Part shown: piece after piece, positions 18,420 through 28,500 of the stretch | Position numbering within the stretch: the stretch's first letter is position 1 | How the letters are laid out: every line of letters begins with the position of its first letter | Origin: Isotricha intestinalis | Taxonomy: Eukaryota > Ciliophora > Litostomatea > Vestibuliferida > Isotrichidae | NCBI GenBank assembly: GCA_023807065.1 | Contig: JAJJLU010003607.1 | Span: 1-46,492, forward strand | Length of the DNA stretch: 46,492 nt | Reading direction: 5' to 3' | The notes under the pieces: generated by a model | Seen by the model: the letters and a program-made list of their open reading frames with translations, nothing else | Told to the model about the DNA's origin: nothing | Database searches by the model: none | Translations under genes and position numbers: made by a program

Positions 18420-18760
18420 ACTATTTCTTTTAAAATATTATTAAAAATAAATGAATGGTTCAAATAAATTGCTTTTTATTGAATAAAAACTGGATTAAAA
18501 TTTTTTTGTCTGTTTTTTTTTCCATTTAATAAAAAGCTGTAAAGGAATCAAAAGAGTTAAAAAAATATTAATTTATCATATTGACTTTTTAAAAAAAAAT
18601 AAAAATTATTAATTAATTTAATTTTTTTTAATATAAATATAATCACCTATAATTTTAATTATATTAATAAATAAATAATTATTTGAATATATTTTTAAAT
18701 TTTTTCTTAACTCTTTATTGAGAATTAAAAAAATAAAATAAAAAAACTTTTAATTTAAAA
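18420..18760. other. Intergenic region between convergent genes
   Basis: About 340 nt of A/T-rich DNA holding the 3' ends of two convergent genes. T-runs occur, but no RNA gene or repeat is visible. Confidence 0.5.
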
Positions 18761-20113
18761 TTAATTTTTTTCTTCTTCTTCTTCTTCAGAAGAACTTGAA
18801 CTACTTTCACTTTCATTTAAATCTTCATAACCATAATATTTAATATTAAATAAATCATCTTTAATTTGAGTTTCCAAAAAATTTAATTTGTTATTAAATA
18901 TTTGATTATCATCATTATCTTCTTTTTTAAATTTATTTATATCATTAATACAATTATTAAGAGCTTCATTAAATTCTTTTTGAATATTATCTTTATTTTT
19001 AATTAAATTTAAAATTTCATTATCTTTTCTTTTATACTCCTCATCCATTTCTTCATTTTCTTTTATTAAATTTAATTTATAAGTAATATTTTTAATGTTT
19101 TCATATTTTTTAACTAAATTAATTCTAATATTTAATAATTCTTCTTCTTCTTTATTTAAATTAGGTATTTTTTCTAAAAATTTTTTATCTTCAAATTCCT
19201 TTTTTAAAAAAGGATGATTTAAAATTTGATTAATATTTAATCTTTTATCAGCATCAACGACTAATAATTTATTAATTAAATCAATAGCAAAAGTAGATAA
19301 AAAACCATTTGGAAAAATAAATTTACCTTCAGAACTTTTTTCAAATATAATAAAAGTACTTTCTCCTAAAAAAGGAGGAAACCCAGTTAATAAATTATAT
19401 AATAAACAACCTAAAGACCAATAATCACTTCTTTTATCAGAAAATTTATTATGAATACATTCAGGAGCCATAAAATTAGGAGTTCCTATAAAATATTTAT
19501 ATTCTTTTTTTTTATTTATTTCTTTATTTTTTATTTCTTCATATTTCTTTTCATAATTTTCTCCGTTTAAATTACATGATGAACCAAAATCTATTAATTT
19601 TATTTTTTTATTATCTTTTGTTATTATTATATTATCTGGCTTAATATCTCTATGAGAAATATTTATTGAATGTAAATATTTGATTGAATTTAATATTTGG
19701 ATAAAATAATATTTTACTATGTTTTCAGATGGTAAACCATAATTTAATATTTTTTTTTGCAAATCTTCTCCATTTATATATTCATATAAGATATAAATTT
19801 GAAATTCATCTTTTGTTGTTCCATAATATTTTATTATATTTTCATTGTTAGATACTTTTTCTAAAGAGTTTTTTTCATTTAGGATTTCTAATTCTTTATT
19901 TAATTGATGGATTTTTGTCTTTTGAAATGATTTAATAACATATTTTTCTTTAGTGTTTTTATTTTCTACAATTGAAATTTCAGAGAAATTTCCAAAATAT
20001 ATTTTCTCTTCGAAAATATAATCATTTAAATTAAATGTTTTTCCTTTTAAAATTTCCTCATCTAAAAATTTATCTAATTCTTCTTCAATAGTTAAATAAT
20101 ATCCATTACTCAT
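18761..20113 (-). CDS. PDK1-like Ser/Thr protein kinase
   Basis: A 450-residue protein. The kinase domain spans about residues 33-304. Visible are a degenerate glycine loop (YFGNFSEISIV, 39-49), Lys61 in YVIKSF, HRDIKPDN with Asp156, DFG at 175-177, activation-loop FIGTPNFMAPE (208-218) and SDYWSLGCLLYNLLTGFPPFLGES. The latter, with FEKSSEGKFIFPNGF and INKLLVVDADKRLNINQ, matches the 3-phosphoinositide-dependent kinase 1 subgroup, the master activator of AGC kinases. An insert of about 25 charged residues separates DFG from the GTP motif. The C-terminus is a coiled, acidic tail ending in a Ser/Glu run, and no PH domain is visible, so phosphoinositide recruitment would have to occur differently. 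Another PDK1/AGC-related class is the alternative. All catalytic residues are present. Confidence 0.85.
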   Translation of the reverse strand: MSNGYYLTIEEELDKFLDEEILKGKTFNLNDYIFEEKIYFGNFSEISIVENKNTKEKYVIKSFQKTKIHQLNKELEILNEKNSLEKVSNNENIIKYYGTTKDEFQIYILYEYINGEDLQKKILNYGLPSENIVKYYFIQILNSIKYLHSINISHRDIKPDNIIITKDNKKIKLIDFGSSCNLNGENYEKKYEEIKNKEINKKKEYKYFIGTPNFMAPECIHNKFSDKRSDYWSLGCLLYNLLTGFPPFLGESTFIIFEKSSEGKFIFPNGFLSTFAIDLINKLLVVDADKRLNINQILNHPFLKKEFEDKKFLEKIPNLNKEEEELLNIRINLVKKYENIKNITYKLNLIKENEEMDEEYKRKDNEILNLIKNKDNIQKEFNEALNNCINDINKFKKEDNDDNQIFNNKLNFLETQIKDDLFNIKYYGYEDLNESESSSSSSEEEEEEKN

Positions 20114-20447
20114 ATAAAAATAATAAAAATATATTCTAAAATATTAAAAAAAATGATGTTTTGAAAATATCATCAAAACACATAAAGAACATTAAAAAAA
20201 ATAGATTAGATATTTTTAATTAAATTATTATAATAGGTTTTAAATTATTCATTTCTTAAAATTTAAGTGTTTAATTGGGATTATCTTGAAAAAAAATATG
20301 AATTTGATTTATATAATTTTTACTTATTTATTTAAAGGAAAATTTAATTTCAAAAAAAGATTTTTTATATATTTATTAAATAATATGGAAATTAAGTTTC
20401 TTATGTTTTTTTTTACATTATTTTCTAAAAATTATTCTTTTAATATA
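20114..20447. other. Intergenic region
   Basis: About 330 nt upstream of the PDK1-like gene and downstream of the CEP164-like gene. A 61-codon frame on the plus strand (20286-20471) is hydrophobic by AT-bias alone and overlaps the next gene's end; I do not support it. Confidence 0.5.
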
Positions 20448-23400
20448 TTAATTATTCATACTTATACTTGAATTTATTTTATGGTTTAAAATATCATAAT
20501 TTCTTTTCCAATTGAAAAATTGATGAGAATAACTTGTATTTAATTTATTATCTAAAGAATCATGATTATAATTAGAATAAAAGTTATAAAAATTATTCGT
20601 TAAATCAATATCTTCATCTTTTTTCTTTGGAGAAAAATAATCTTTTTGATTAAAAATACTTTTAACTGATAATGAATTTACATTATCAATAGATAATTTA
20701 TTATTATCAAATTGAGAAGAAGTTAAACTATTATTAATTAAACTACTATTTTTAATACTACTTCCTTTTATATTTTTAAAAGCTATATTATAATCATTTA
20801 TATGTTGAATAATTAAATTTAATTTACTTTGAATTATATTTTTTCTTGTTGAATTATTACAAATAAAATTAAAAATTTCTTGAGTATGATTTTGAATTAA
20901 ATTAAAAGTATTTAATTTATTTTTAAGCATTTGTTGTCTTTGTAAATTTTTCAATCTTTCATTATTAAATATTTTACTTAAATGAAGTAATTGTCCTCTT
21001 TCATTAATTAAAGATAATTGTTCATTAGCATTTCTTTGTGTATCTAAAAAATCATATTCTTTTGATAAATACGTTGATTCATCATATAAAAAATCAATAA
21101 TTTGACTGTATAATTGAAAAGTATTTTCGTTTAAATTTGAAGTTATTTCTTTAGGTAATTCTGGTATATTTTTTTTTAAAATATCATATGTCATACTTTG
21201 ATTCATTGTATTATTTAAAAAAATTTTATTTTCTGGAAAAAGAACATTTGAACTTTGGAAATTATTTAAAGATTTATTATCATAATTATTGTTGTTTGAA
21301 TCTATTTTATAATTATCATTAATACTATTTTTGAAAATATTATTTATATTACTATTAATATTATTATTATATATATTATCTTGATATGAAGGTATTTCAT
21401 TCATTGAATTTCTAAATCTAATTGTTGATTCATTTGGGTTTCTTAAATTATTATTCGGAAAATAAATTGATTGGTTTACTTGATTATTATAATTTGATCC
21501 TATTAAATTTCGATTTGTATCTATTAAATTTATATTATTTATTGGATAAACACTTTCATTTCTATTGAAATTTAATTCTGATATATTTGAATCCCGTATT
21601 TTTTGAATTATCATATCTAAATAAGGGAATAATTTGTCATTTATTTCTTTTAAATTTATTACTTTATATTTATTTAATATATCTTTTCCAAATAATAAAA
21701 TATCATTTAATTTTTTTTCTTCAATTTCTTCATTTTGAATATTTAAAATATTTGAATTATCAATAATAGTTCTTATAATATAATTTAAAAGTTCAATAAA
21801 ATAATTTAATTTTAATTTTTTTTCTTTATATTCTTTTTCATTAATATCAAATTTTGATTTTTGATTATTAAAAATAATAGTTTCCTTTCCTAAAATTTCA
21901 AATAATAAATCTTCAATTGCTTTTTCTATTTTTTCAATTTCTATAAAACTATTATCTTTATTAATAATATTATCAATATCATTTTTAATATTATCAATTT
22001 TTTTATCTAAATTTTGAGATAATTTATTTTTAAATAAATTAATATTTAATTCATTTTCTTCAATTTTATTATAAATAAATTCGGAATTTAATTCTGAATT
22101 TTTTCTACTTTTTTCTCTTAAATCTTCTAATTGATCATAAAACTGTTTTTGTAAATTTGATTGATTACTTTTAATAAATTCAATTTCATTTTTTATTCTT
22201 TTTTCATAATTGTTTTCAAATTCTTTTAAATCTGTTTTTTTCTTTAATTCTAATTCTTTTTTTATTTCTATTTTTTTTATTTCTAAATTATCATCCATTA
22301 ACTTTTGATAATCATTTAATATATTATTTATATTTTCTAATATTTCATTATCATCTTTTTTATTTTTTTTTGGCTTTTGATTTTTAATTTGAATTTCTAT
22401 ATTTTTTTTATATTTTTCAAATTCAATTTCTAAATCATTTTCATTTTTTTTTATTTTAATTTCTTGTTGATTATCATATATTTTTTTTTTTTCATTTATT
22501 TCTTTCTTTTTTTCTTTTATTAACTCTTTTAACATTTCTTCTTTTTTATTTTTCAAATTTTCTTTTTTTGCTTTTTGAGCTTTTATTTGAGATAATAAAT
22601 TATTTTTTTTCATATCAAGATATTTAAAAGAATAATCTTCTTCTTCGTTCTTTTCATTTTGATTAAAATTATTTTCAAATTCAACTAATAATTTTTTTTT
22701 ATAGTTGTCTAATTCTTTTTCATTGTCATTAAATAATTTTTCTTCTAATTCTTCAATTTCTTTTTTATTTAAATTAGAAATATTATCTTTCTGTTTTCTT
22801 TTTTCTATTAAAATCCTTTTTTCACATTGTTCATCGTAATTTATATAAAATTCTTTTTTTTCTTTAACATATTTTTTCTTTAAATTATCTTTAAATTTTT
22901 TTAATTCCTTTTTGGCATTTTCAACATAATCACTTTTTAATTTATCTAAATTAATATTTTTAGTAAATTTATCTTCATTAAATTTATTATATTCTATTTT
23001 ATCTTCTTCTTCTTCATTTTCTTCTTCTGCTAATTCATTATATTGTTCAAAAGATTTATTTAATTCTTTTTTATTTTTTTTTCTTATATTCATATTTATT
23101 TCATTATCATAATCTATATTATAATTATCTTCTTTTTCATCTTCTTCTTTTTTATTTATATTATTCTCTTTCTTCTTATTATTATTTAATTCATTTTCTT
23201 TTTCACTTTTATCTTCATCATCACTTTCTTCAATAAGCATATTATTATTTTCAATATGAATATTATCACTATTCTCATTATTATTATTATTATTATTAAT
23301 GTTATTATTATTATCTCCTAAATCATTTGGATAAAAAATTTTTTCAGCTTTTTTTTCTCTTAACTTTTCATATTCTTCTTTAGCATTCTCCTCAATTTCA

Positions 23401-23783
23401 GTGGATAAATGTATTTCATTAGTTTCTAAATCAATATATAATACTTGGAAATTTTCCTTAGTAAAAGCTCTAATTAAATTATTAGGTAAATTCCACTTTA
23501 AAGCTTTATAAGCGATTTTTTTAACTTCTTCAATTTCGAAATCAGTTTCAAAATTCATTTGATTAATATAACCATTTATTTGTTCTTCTGAAGGTTCCCA
23601 ATTTTCAGGATTATTTATCATTATTAAATCATTTGGATCTATATATGCTTCACTTTCTTCTTCATTTTCTTCATTTATTTCTTCTTCATTATTGATATCT
23701 TCATTAATGTTATTTAAATTTTGAAGGTTTAATTCTTGATTTATTTCCTCTGATTCAGCTTGACCTGATTGATCTGTACTCAT
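20448..23783 (-). CDS. CEP164: CEP164-like centriolar coiled-coil protein
   Basis: A 1111-residue protein. After an acidic start, residues 62-150 follow the CEP164 N-terminus: EPSEEQINGYINQMNF, then IEEVKKIAYKALKWNLPNNL, then the WW-like strands FQVLYIDLETNEIHLS and EENAKEEYEKLREKK. This corresponds to the 'PTEEEI-x-x-YA ... A-x-x-A-L-x-x-P-L-P ... hYYhNhxTGEhxWxHP' arrangement of CEP164, a distal-appendage protein needed for cilium docking. Both WW-domain tryptophans are replaced here. Residues about 265-700 form a long Glu/Lys coiled coil; the rest is Asn/Ser-rich with helical segments near 900-1000. It implies basal bodies. Low-complexity alignment alone could mimic the coiled coil, so the claim rests on the first 150 residues. 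Confidence 0.7.
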   Translation of the reverse strand: MSTDQSGQAESEEINQELNLQNLNNINEDINNEEEINEENEEESEAYIDPNDLIMINNPENWEPSEEQINGYINQMNFETDFEIEEVKKIAYKALKWNLPNNLIRAFTKENFQVLYIDLETNEIHLSTEIEENAKEEYEKLREKKAEKIFYPNDLGDNNNNINNNNNNNENSDNIHIENNNMLIEESDDEDKSEKENELNNNKKKENNINKKEEDEKEDNYNIDYDNEINMNIRKKNKKELNKSFEQYNELAEEENEEEEDKIEYNKFNEDKFTKNINLDKLKSDYVENAKKELKKFKDNLKKKYVKEKKEFYINYDEQCEKRILIEKRKQKDNISNLNKKEIEELEEKLFNDNEKELDNYKKKLLVEFENNFNQNEKNEEEDYSFKYLDMKKNNLLSQIKAQKAKKENLKNKKEEMLKELIKEKKKEINEKKKIYDNQQEIKIKKNENDLEIEFEKYKKNIEIQIKNQKPKKNKKDDNEILENINNILNDYQKLMDDNLEIKKIEIKKELELKKKTDLKEFENNYEKRIKNEIEFIKSNQSNLQKQFYDQLEDLREKSRKNSELNSEFIYNKIEENELNINLFKNKLSQNLDKKIDNIKNDIDNIINKDNSFIEIEKIEKAIEDLLFEILGKETIIFNNQKSKFDINEKEYKEKKLKLNYFIELLNYIIRTIIDNSNILNIQNEEIEEKKLNDILLFGKDILNKYKVINLKEINDKLFPYLDMIIQKIRDSNISELNFNRNESVYPINNINLIDTNRNLIGSNYNNQVNQSIYFPNNNLRNPNESTIRFRNSMNEIPSYQDNIYNNNINSNINNIFKNSINDNYKIDSNNNNYDNKSLNNFQSSNVLFPENKIFLNNTMNQSMTYDILKKNIPELPKEITSNLNENTFQLYSQIIDFLYDESTYLSKEYDFLDTQRNANEQLSLINERGQLLHLSKIFNNERLKNLQRQQMLKNKLNTFNLIQNHTQEIFNFICNNSTRKNIIQSKLNLIIQHINDYNIAFKNIKGSSIKNSSLINNSLTSSQFDNNKLSIDNVNSLSVKSIFNQKDYFSPKKKDEDIDLTNNFYNFYSNYNHDSLDNKLNTSYSHQFFNWKRNYDILNHKINSSISMNN

Positions 23784-23967
23784 TTTTTATTTTATTTTTA
23801 TAATATATATTTATTATTATTATTATTTTTTGGGAAAAATTTTTTTTTAATTAATTTAATTTTGTTTCTATTACTTTTGAGTAATGATTAAAATATTTAT
23901 ATATATATTTTATTTGTTAAATATAATACAATTATCTAAAAAAATAAATAGAATTAAACACCAAAAA

Positions 23968-25290
23968 TTAAACAACTTCAATACATCTTGGAATATATAT
24001 ATTGTTTTTATCTTCATTATAATTATTTCTATTAAGGTAAAAAAGAAGAAATATAGAAAGAGTTAAAATTAAACTTCCAAAAGCAGGAATAAATAAATTA
24101 ATATTCCAATTATCATCTAAAATTTGTGGTACTGAAATACTTAAAACACAAGAACTTAATATTATAATAATAATATTAAGATATAATAATGGTTTTTTTT
24201 GAATATTATAATTTTTAATAGAATAAATATATAATATTCCCCAAATAAAAATAAATCCATTAATAACATAAATTGGAATAAAGAGTGAACTCCATTTAAC
24301 ATGATAATTAATATTATCAAATTTTCTTCCTAAATTTTTTAAATAAGATAATAAAACAGCAAAAATAAAACATTTTATACCAAAATGTACTATTAATAAA
24401 ACATATTCATTACAATAAGTTTTATTATTTCTATTATCATATTTTTCTATTTTATTCAAATAAAAATCACTTTTTCCATTATTATATATTTTTTTATATT
24501 TTCTTGTTTTTCTATTCCAATTTTTAATATTTTTATATATTAAATTAATCAAATCAAAAATAAGAAAAAAATAAAACATAAACCAAGCAATTGTTATATA
24601 AGCTTTTTCATATGAAGTTTTAAGTTTTTCAAATAATATTTTTATTAAAACTGGAAAATAAAAAAATAAAAAACAAATTGCAATATACCAAAAAGTTAAA
24701 GGCTGTAAATTGTTTATTCTAAATTGAATTTTTTTTCTTAAATTTTTAACTTCTTTTATACTTAACATTGGTAATTTTTTGTTTATTTTTTCTTTTATTA
24801 TTTTTTTTGCTTTTCTCATTTTAAAAAGATGAATTATTATTATTAATAAACTTTCTATCCAAAGGAAAATATATGAAAGTTGACTATACCAACTTATTTT
24901 TTTTTTTGATTTATCTTTTCCAAGAATTAATCCTAAAAAAAATAAATCAATACCTAAAATTAAAAATGAAAAATAAAATATATTTATCATTATATTACTT
25001 TGTTTATATATTTTTTTAAATAAATCATCACTAGCTATTAAAATTTCTTTTATTTTTTCTAGATTTAAAAGTTGGTGTTTATATTTTCTTTCAAAAAGGA
25101 ATTGGTCTTTTAATTTTTTGTTTAAAAATTTATAATGAAGAAAAGTCTGTTTTGTTAATATCTTATATATATTTTTATTTAATATAATAATTTTCAATTC
25201 ATCTTCTAAAGAAAGATATTTGAATATTTCTTTTCCTATATTATCATTTAATATTTCTATAAAAAGGTTTTTATTTTGTAATTTATTCAT
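23968..25290 (-). CDS. F-box-like/TMEM185-like multipass membrane protein
   Basis: A 440-residue protein. Residues about 10-60 (EILNDNIGKEIFKYLSLEDELKIIILNKNIYKILTKQ) resemble an F-box helix bundle. After a helical linker come about eight hydrophobic segments, including IFYFSFLILGIDLFFLGLIL, YIFLWIESLLIIIIHLF, FWYIAICFLFFYFPVLI, ITIAWFMFYFFLIFDL, HFGIKCFIFAVLLSYL, VKWSSLFIPIYVINGFIF, YLNIIIIILSSCVLSIS and AFGSLILTLSIFLLFYL. The helix rhythm and the 'W-x-x-hFhPhhhhxG' segment resemble the TMEM185/fragile-X-F-associated group. An F-box fused to such a bundle would suggest a membrane-anchored ubiquitin-ligase adaptor, but the F-box call is weak. It is divergently arranged with the RME-8 gene, about 230 nt apart. 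Confidence 0.7.
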   Translation of the reverse strand: MNKLQNKNLFIEILNDNIGKEIFKYLSLEDELKIIILNKNIYKILTKQTFLHYKFLNKKLKDQFLFERKYKHQLLNLEKIKEILIASDDLFKKIYKQSNIMINIFYFSFLILGIDLFFLGLILGKDKSKKKISWYSQLSYIFLWIESLLIIIIHLFKMRKAKKIIKEKINKKLPMLSIKEVKNLRKKIQFRINNLQPLTFWYIAICFLFFYFPVLIKILFEKLKTSYEKAYITIAWFMFYFFLIFDLINLIYKNIKNWNRKTRKYKKIYNNGKSDFYLNKIEKYDNRNNKTYCNEYVLLIVHFGIKCFIFAVLLSYLKNLGRKFDNINYHVKWSSLFIPIYVINGFIFIWGILYIYSIKNYNIQKKPLLYLNIIIIILSSCVLSISVPQILDDNWNINLFIPAFGSLILTLSIFLLFYLNRNNYNEDKNNIYIPRCIEVV

Positions 25291-25519
25291 AAAATATTTT
25301 AAAAATTAAAGATAAATTGAAAAAAGTGATAATTATTTAATGACGTAAGAAATTCTATATGAAAAAAATTAACTTAAGGTTAATTAAATAAAATATATTT
25401 ACTCAAAATATTATATTTGTGTTTATTAATTAATATAATTTCTTTATAAATAAATCAATGTAATTAAATAAAAATCTTAATTTCCAAAATAAATACATAA
25501 ATAATAAATAATAAAAAAA

Positions 25520-28500
25520 ATGAATTATATAGCAAGATTCTTAATAGTAAAAGAAAGATTATTTAACAATACAAAAAAATTATTAACAATATATCATAAT
25601 AGTATTACTCTTGAAAATTTAGATAATACTGAAAAAGAAACAATTAATTTTGAAGATATAACATCAATAGAATTTGATAAAAAAAAAGATAAAGAATTTA
25701 AAATAACATATTTAACTCAACCAGTAAATACATCATTATTAAATAAAAAAAAAGTAGAAGTCTCAATAACATATAATTGTTCATATAGAGTAAATTTATT
25801 AAGTGATTTATTAACCAATATAGATTTATCTTCAAAAATAAATGCATATCCAATTGAAACATATCAATGTTATTTAACCTTTAATGCAATAGGAAATAAT
25901 TTAGAAGGAGGATTTAATATAAATAAAAATAAAATATCTTATGTTTCCTTAGAAAAAAAAAATCAAAATATAAATTCAATAAAATTATATGATGTTAATA
26001 TTAATTTATATAGAACAATATTTTTATGGATTCATATAGATTCAAAAAAAGAAATGAGAATGAATTATTATGAAATAGAATCAATAAAAAAAATAAATTT
26101 TCATAATATAAAAGGATTATTATTATCAACATCAAATAAAATAAAAATGTTAGTTTTACCTAAAAGTCAAGATGAATTAGAAAGTATAAAAGAAAGAATA
26201 TATGAAAACACAAAAGAATTCTTAGGTTATACAATAAAATATTCAATTGATGATAATTATTTAACTAATTATTCATATGATGATGAAGGGAATTCTTCTT
26301 TTAATTCAATTTCTAGTTTTCCAATTCAAAATTTAAGTTATAGAAAAAGTTCTCCTATAATGGAAAATATATTAAAAAATAATGAATCTTCTCCTATTAT
26401 ATCTAATGATTTACCTAAAACTAGTAAATTAAGTTTAAAATCTCAATTATTATTTGATGGACTTGGAGTTATTAGAAATTTATCTTTTAATTTTAATGGA
26501 ATTAATAAAATAATTTATAGTGATCTTAAAATAGAAATTTCTTTAAGAGGAGATGTTAATTTTTTATATGAATATTCTAAAAATAATAAATTATTAGCAA
26601 AAATACCTTATTCAAGTATTTTATATGTTATTATCTATGAAACAATTGATAATTTCTTTGAATTGATTTTAAAAGAAAATAATAGATTAATATTTGAAAC
26701 AAAAAATAATGAAAAGAATAAAATATTATCTTATATAATTGAAGCTTTATCAATAAATAAATCAACAGGAGATTTTTTAGTTTTACCAATTAAATCTAAA
26801 TTTGGAAAAAGAATTTATGGTTTTCCAAATGATATTCCAGATTATGAATATGAATATCATTTATTGAATTCTTTTATTAAAACATCAAGTGTTGAAACAA
26901 GAAAAAATATAATTGAAGATATGGCTTTAAATATGTGTTTTAAAAATGATAATTTACAAAGAGGAGAAAGTTTATTTAATAATGAGGAAATTACTGTTCA
27001 TTTAATTGAAGAAATCAAAAGATGCAGAAATGATATTATTAATAGGAAAGATGATAGTAAATTAAGTTCTGATTTATATAAATTTAATTTGTTAATTATT
27101 GTACTTAGAAATATAGGAGAAAATATGTTTTATCAAAAAAATAATTTAATTAAAGAAATTCTCGCTGATATTGTTCAAAATAATTTAATAACAAACACTA
27201 TTAATTTTTTCTCTGTATTTTATAATGTTTTTTCTATTTATAAAAATTTATTAAAGAAAAATGAATTTTCAATTGTTCATAAAACTGGGAAAAAGCAAAA
27301 AAAAGAAGAACAAAAAAGAAAAAATGATATAATAACATTTTTAAATGGTTCTTTTTTTAAAAAATTACTCTATGAAAAAATATATCAAAAAAGAAAAGGA
27401 AATGAATCAAATGAATTAATACCTAATTTTGAAACAGTAAACATATTATATCTTTCAGATATATTATCTTTAGAAATTCATATATTAGATGTTTCAAGTG
27501 ATTTACCGATTTTTCAAAATAATATAAGTGAATTAAGTACTTTTGAATCTTTATTTTTATTTTATAAAATGTTATTATGTAACTCCAATTTACTTCAACA
27601 AAAAGCAATTCAAATAATGTTAATGATAATGAAAAAATTTTTAATTGAACAAGAATATCATTTAAAAACAGTAATTTTAAGTAGAACTTTAATCTTTTTT
27701 GTAGTTTTACTAATTTATTTAACAAATAAAAATGATATTGATTTACATAATTTATGTTTAACTTTCTTAAAAGAAATGTTAATTTCTCATGTTGAATGTA
27801 CAAATTTAATCTCTTATATTTTCCCCTTAACTTTATTTTATCATATTGAAGATAAACCAAAACCAATTAATTGGCTTGGACATGAATGGGGAGAATTTTT
27901 TGAGACAATAACTAAAGATTATTCTCAAATTAAATTAATATGGAATCAAAATTGTAGAGATGAATTAATTGATAATTTATCTAATTTAATTAAAAATTAT
28001 GAACAATTTACAGATAATAATAATGTTGTTTCTAGTTTTAGAGAAAATTTCGCTAGTAATGAAAATGATAATAATGATAATAATAAACATATTAGTATTA
28101 ATTATTCTTTTAGTTATGGACATAAATATAATAATTCTATTAATGTTGAAAATGTTTCTCATTTTTCTTTAAATTATAAAGAATTTAGAATAGAATATAA
28201 TTGCTTAAAAAAAGAAATATTTGTTTGGCAATATTATTTAAAGAAAATTATAAATGAAAAAGGCACTCCTTCACTTTCATGTAGAATTGATCAACCGAAA
28301 AAATTTTGGAAAAAATTAAAAAAGGAAATAATAGGAAAAACAAGTGAACATCATATAATATTAATTTTAAAAACAATGATTTTATTATATAAAACTTATT
28401 ATGAAAGCATAGGAGATTTTAAAGAATATGATTTCTTTATTAAATTTTATTTATCAGTTAATTCCTTTGATATCAAATGTTATATATTACAATTATTTTT

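Noticed and set aside
20286..20471. 61-codon plus-strand frame
   Set aside because: Short, AT-bias hydrophobic, and overlaps the 3' end of the CEP164-like gene; no motif.
27423..27866. 147-codon minus-strand frame
   Set aside because: Lies wholly inside the RME-8 gene on the opposite strand; hydrophobic composition is due to AT bias only.
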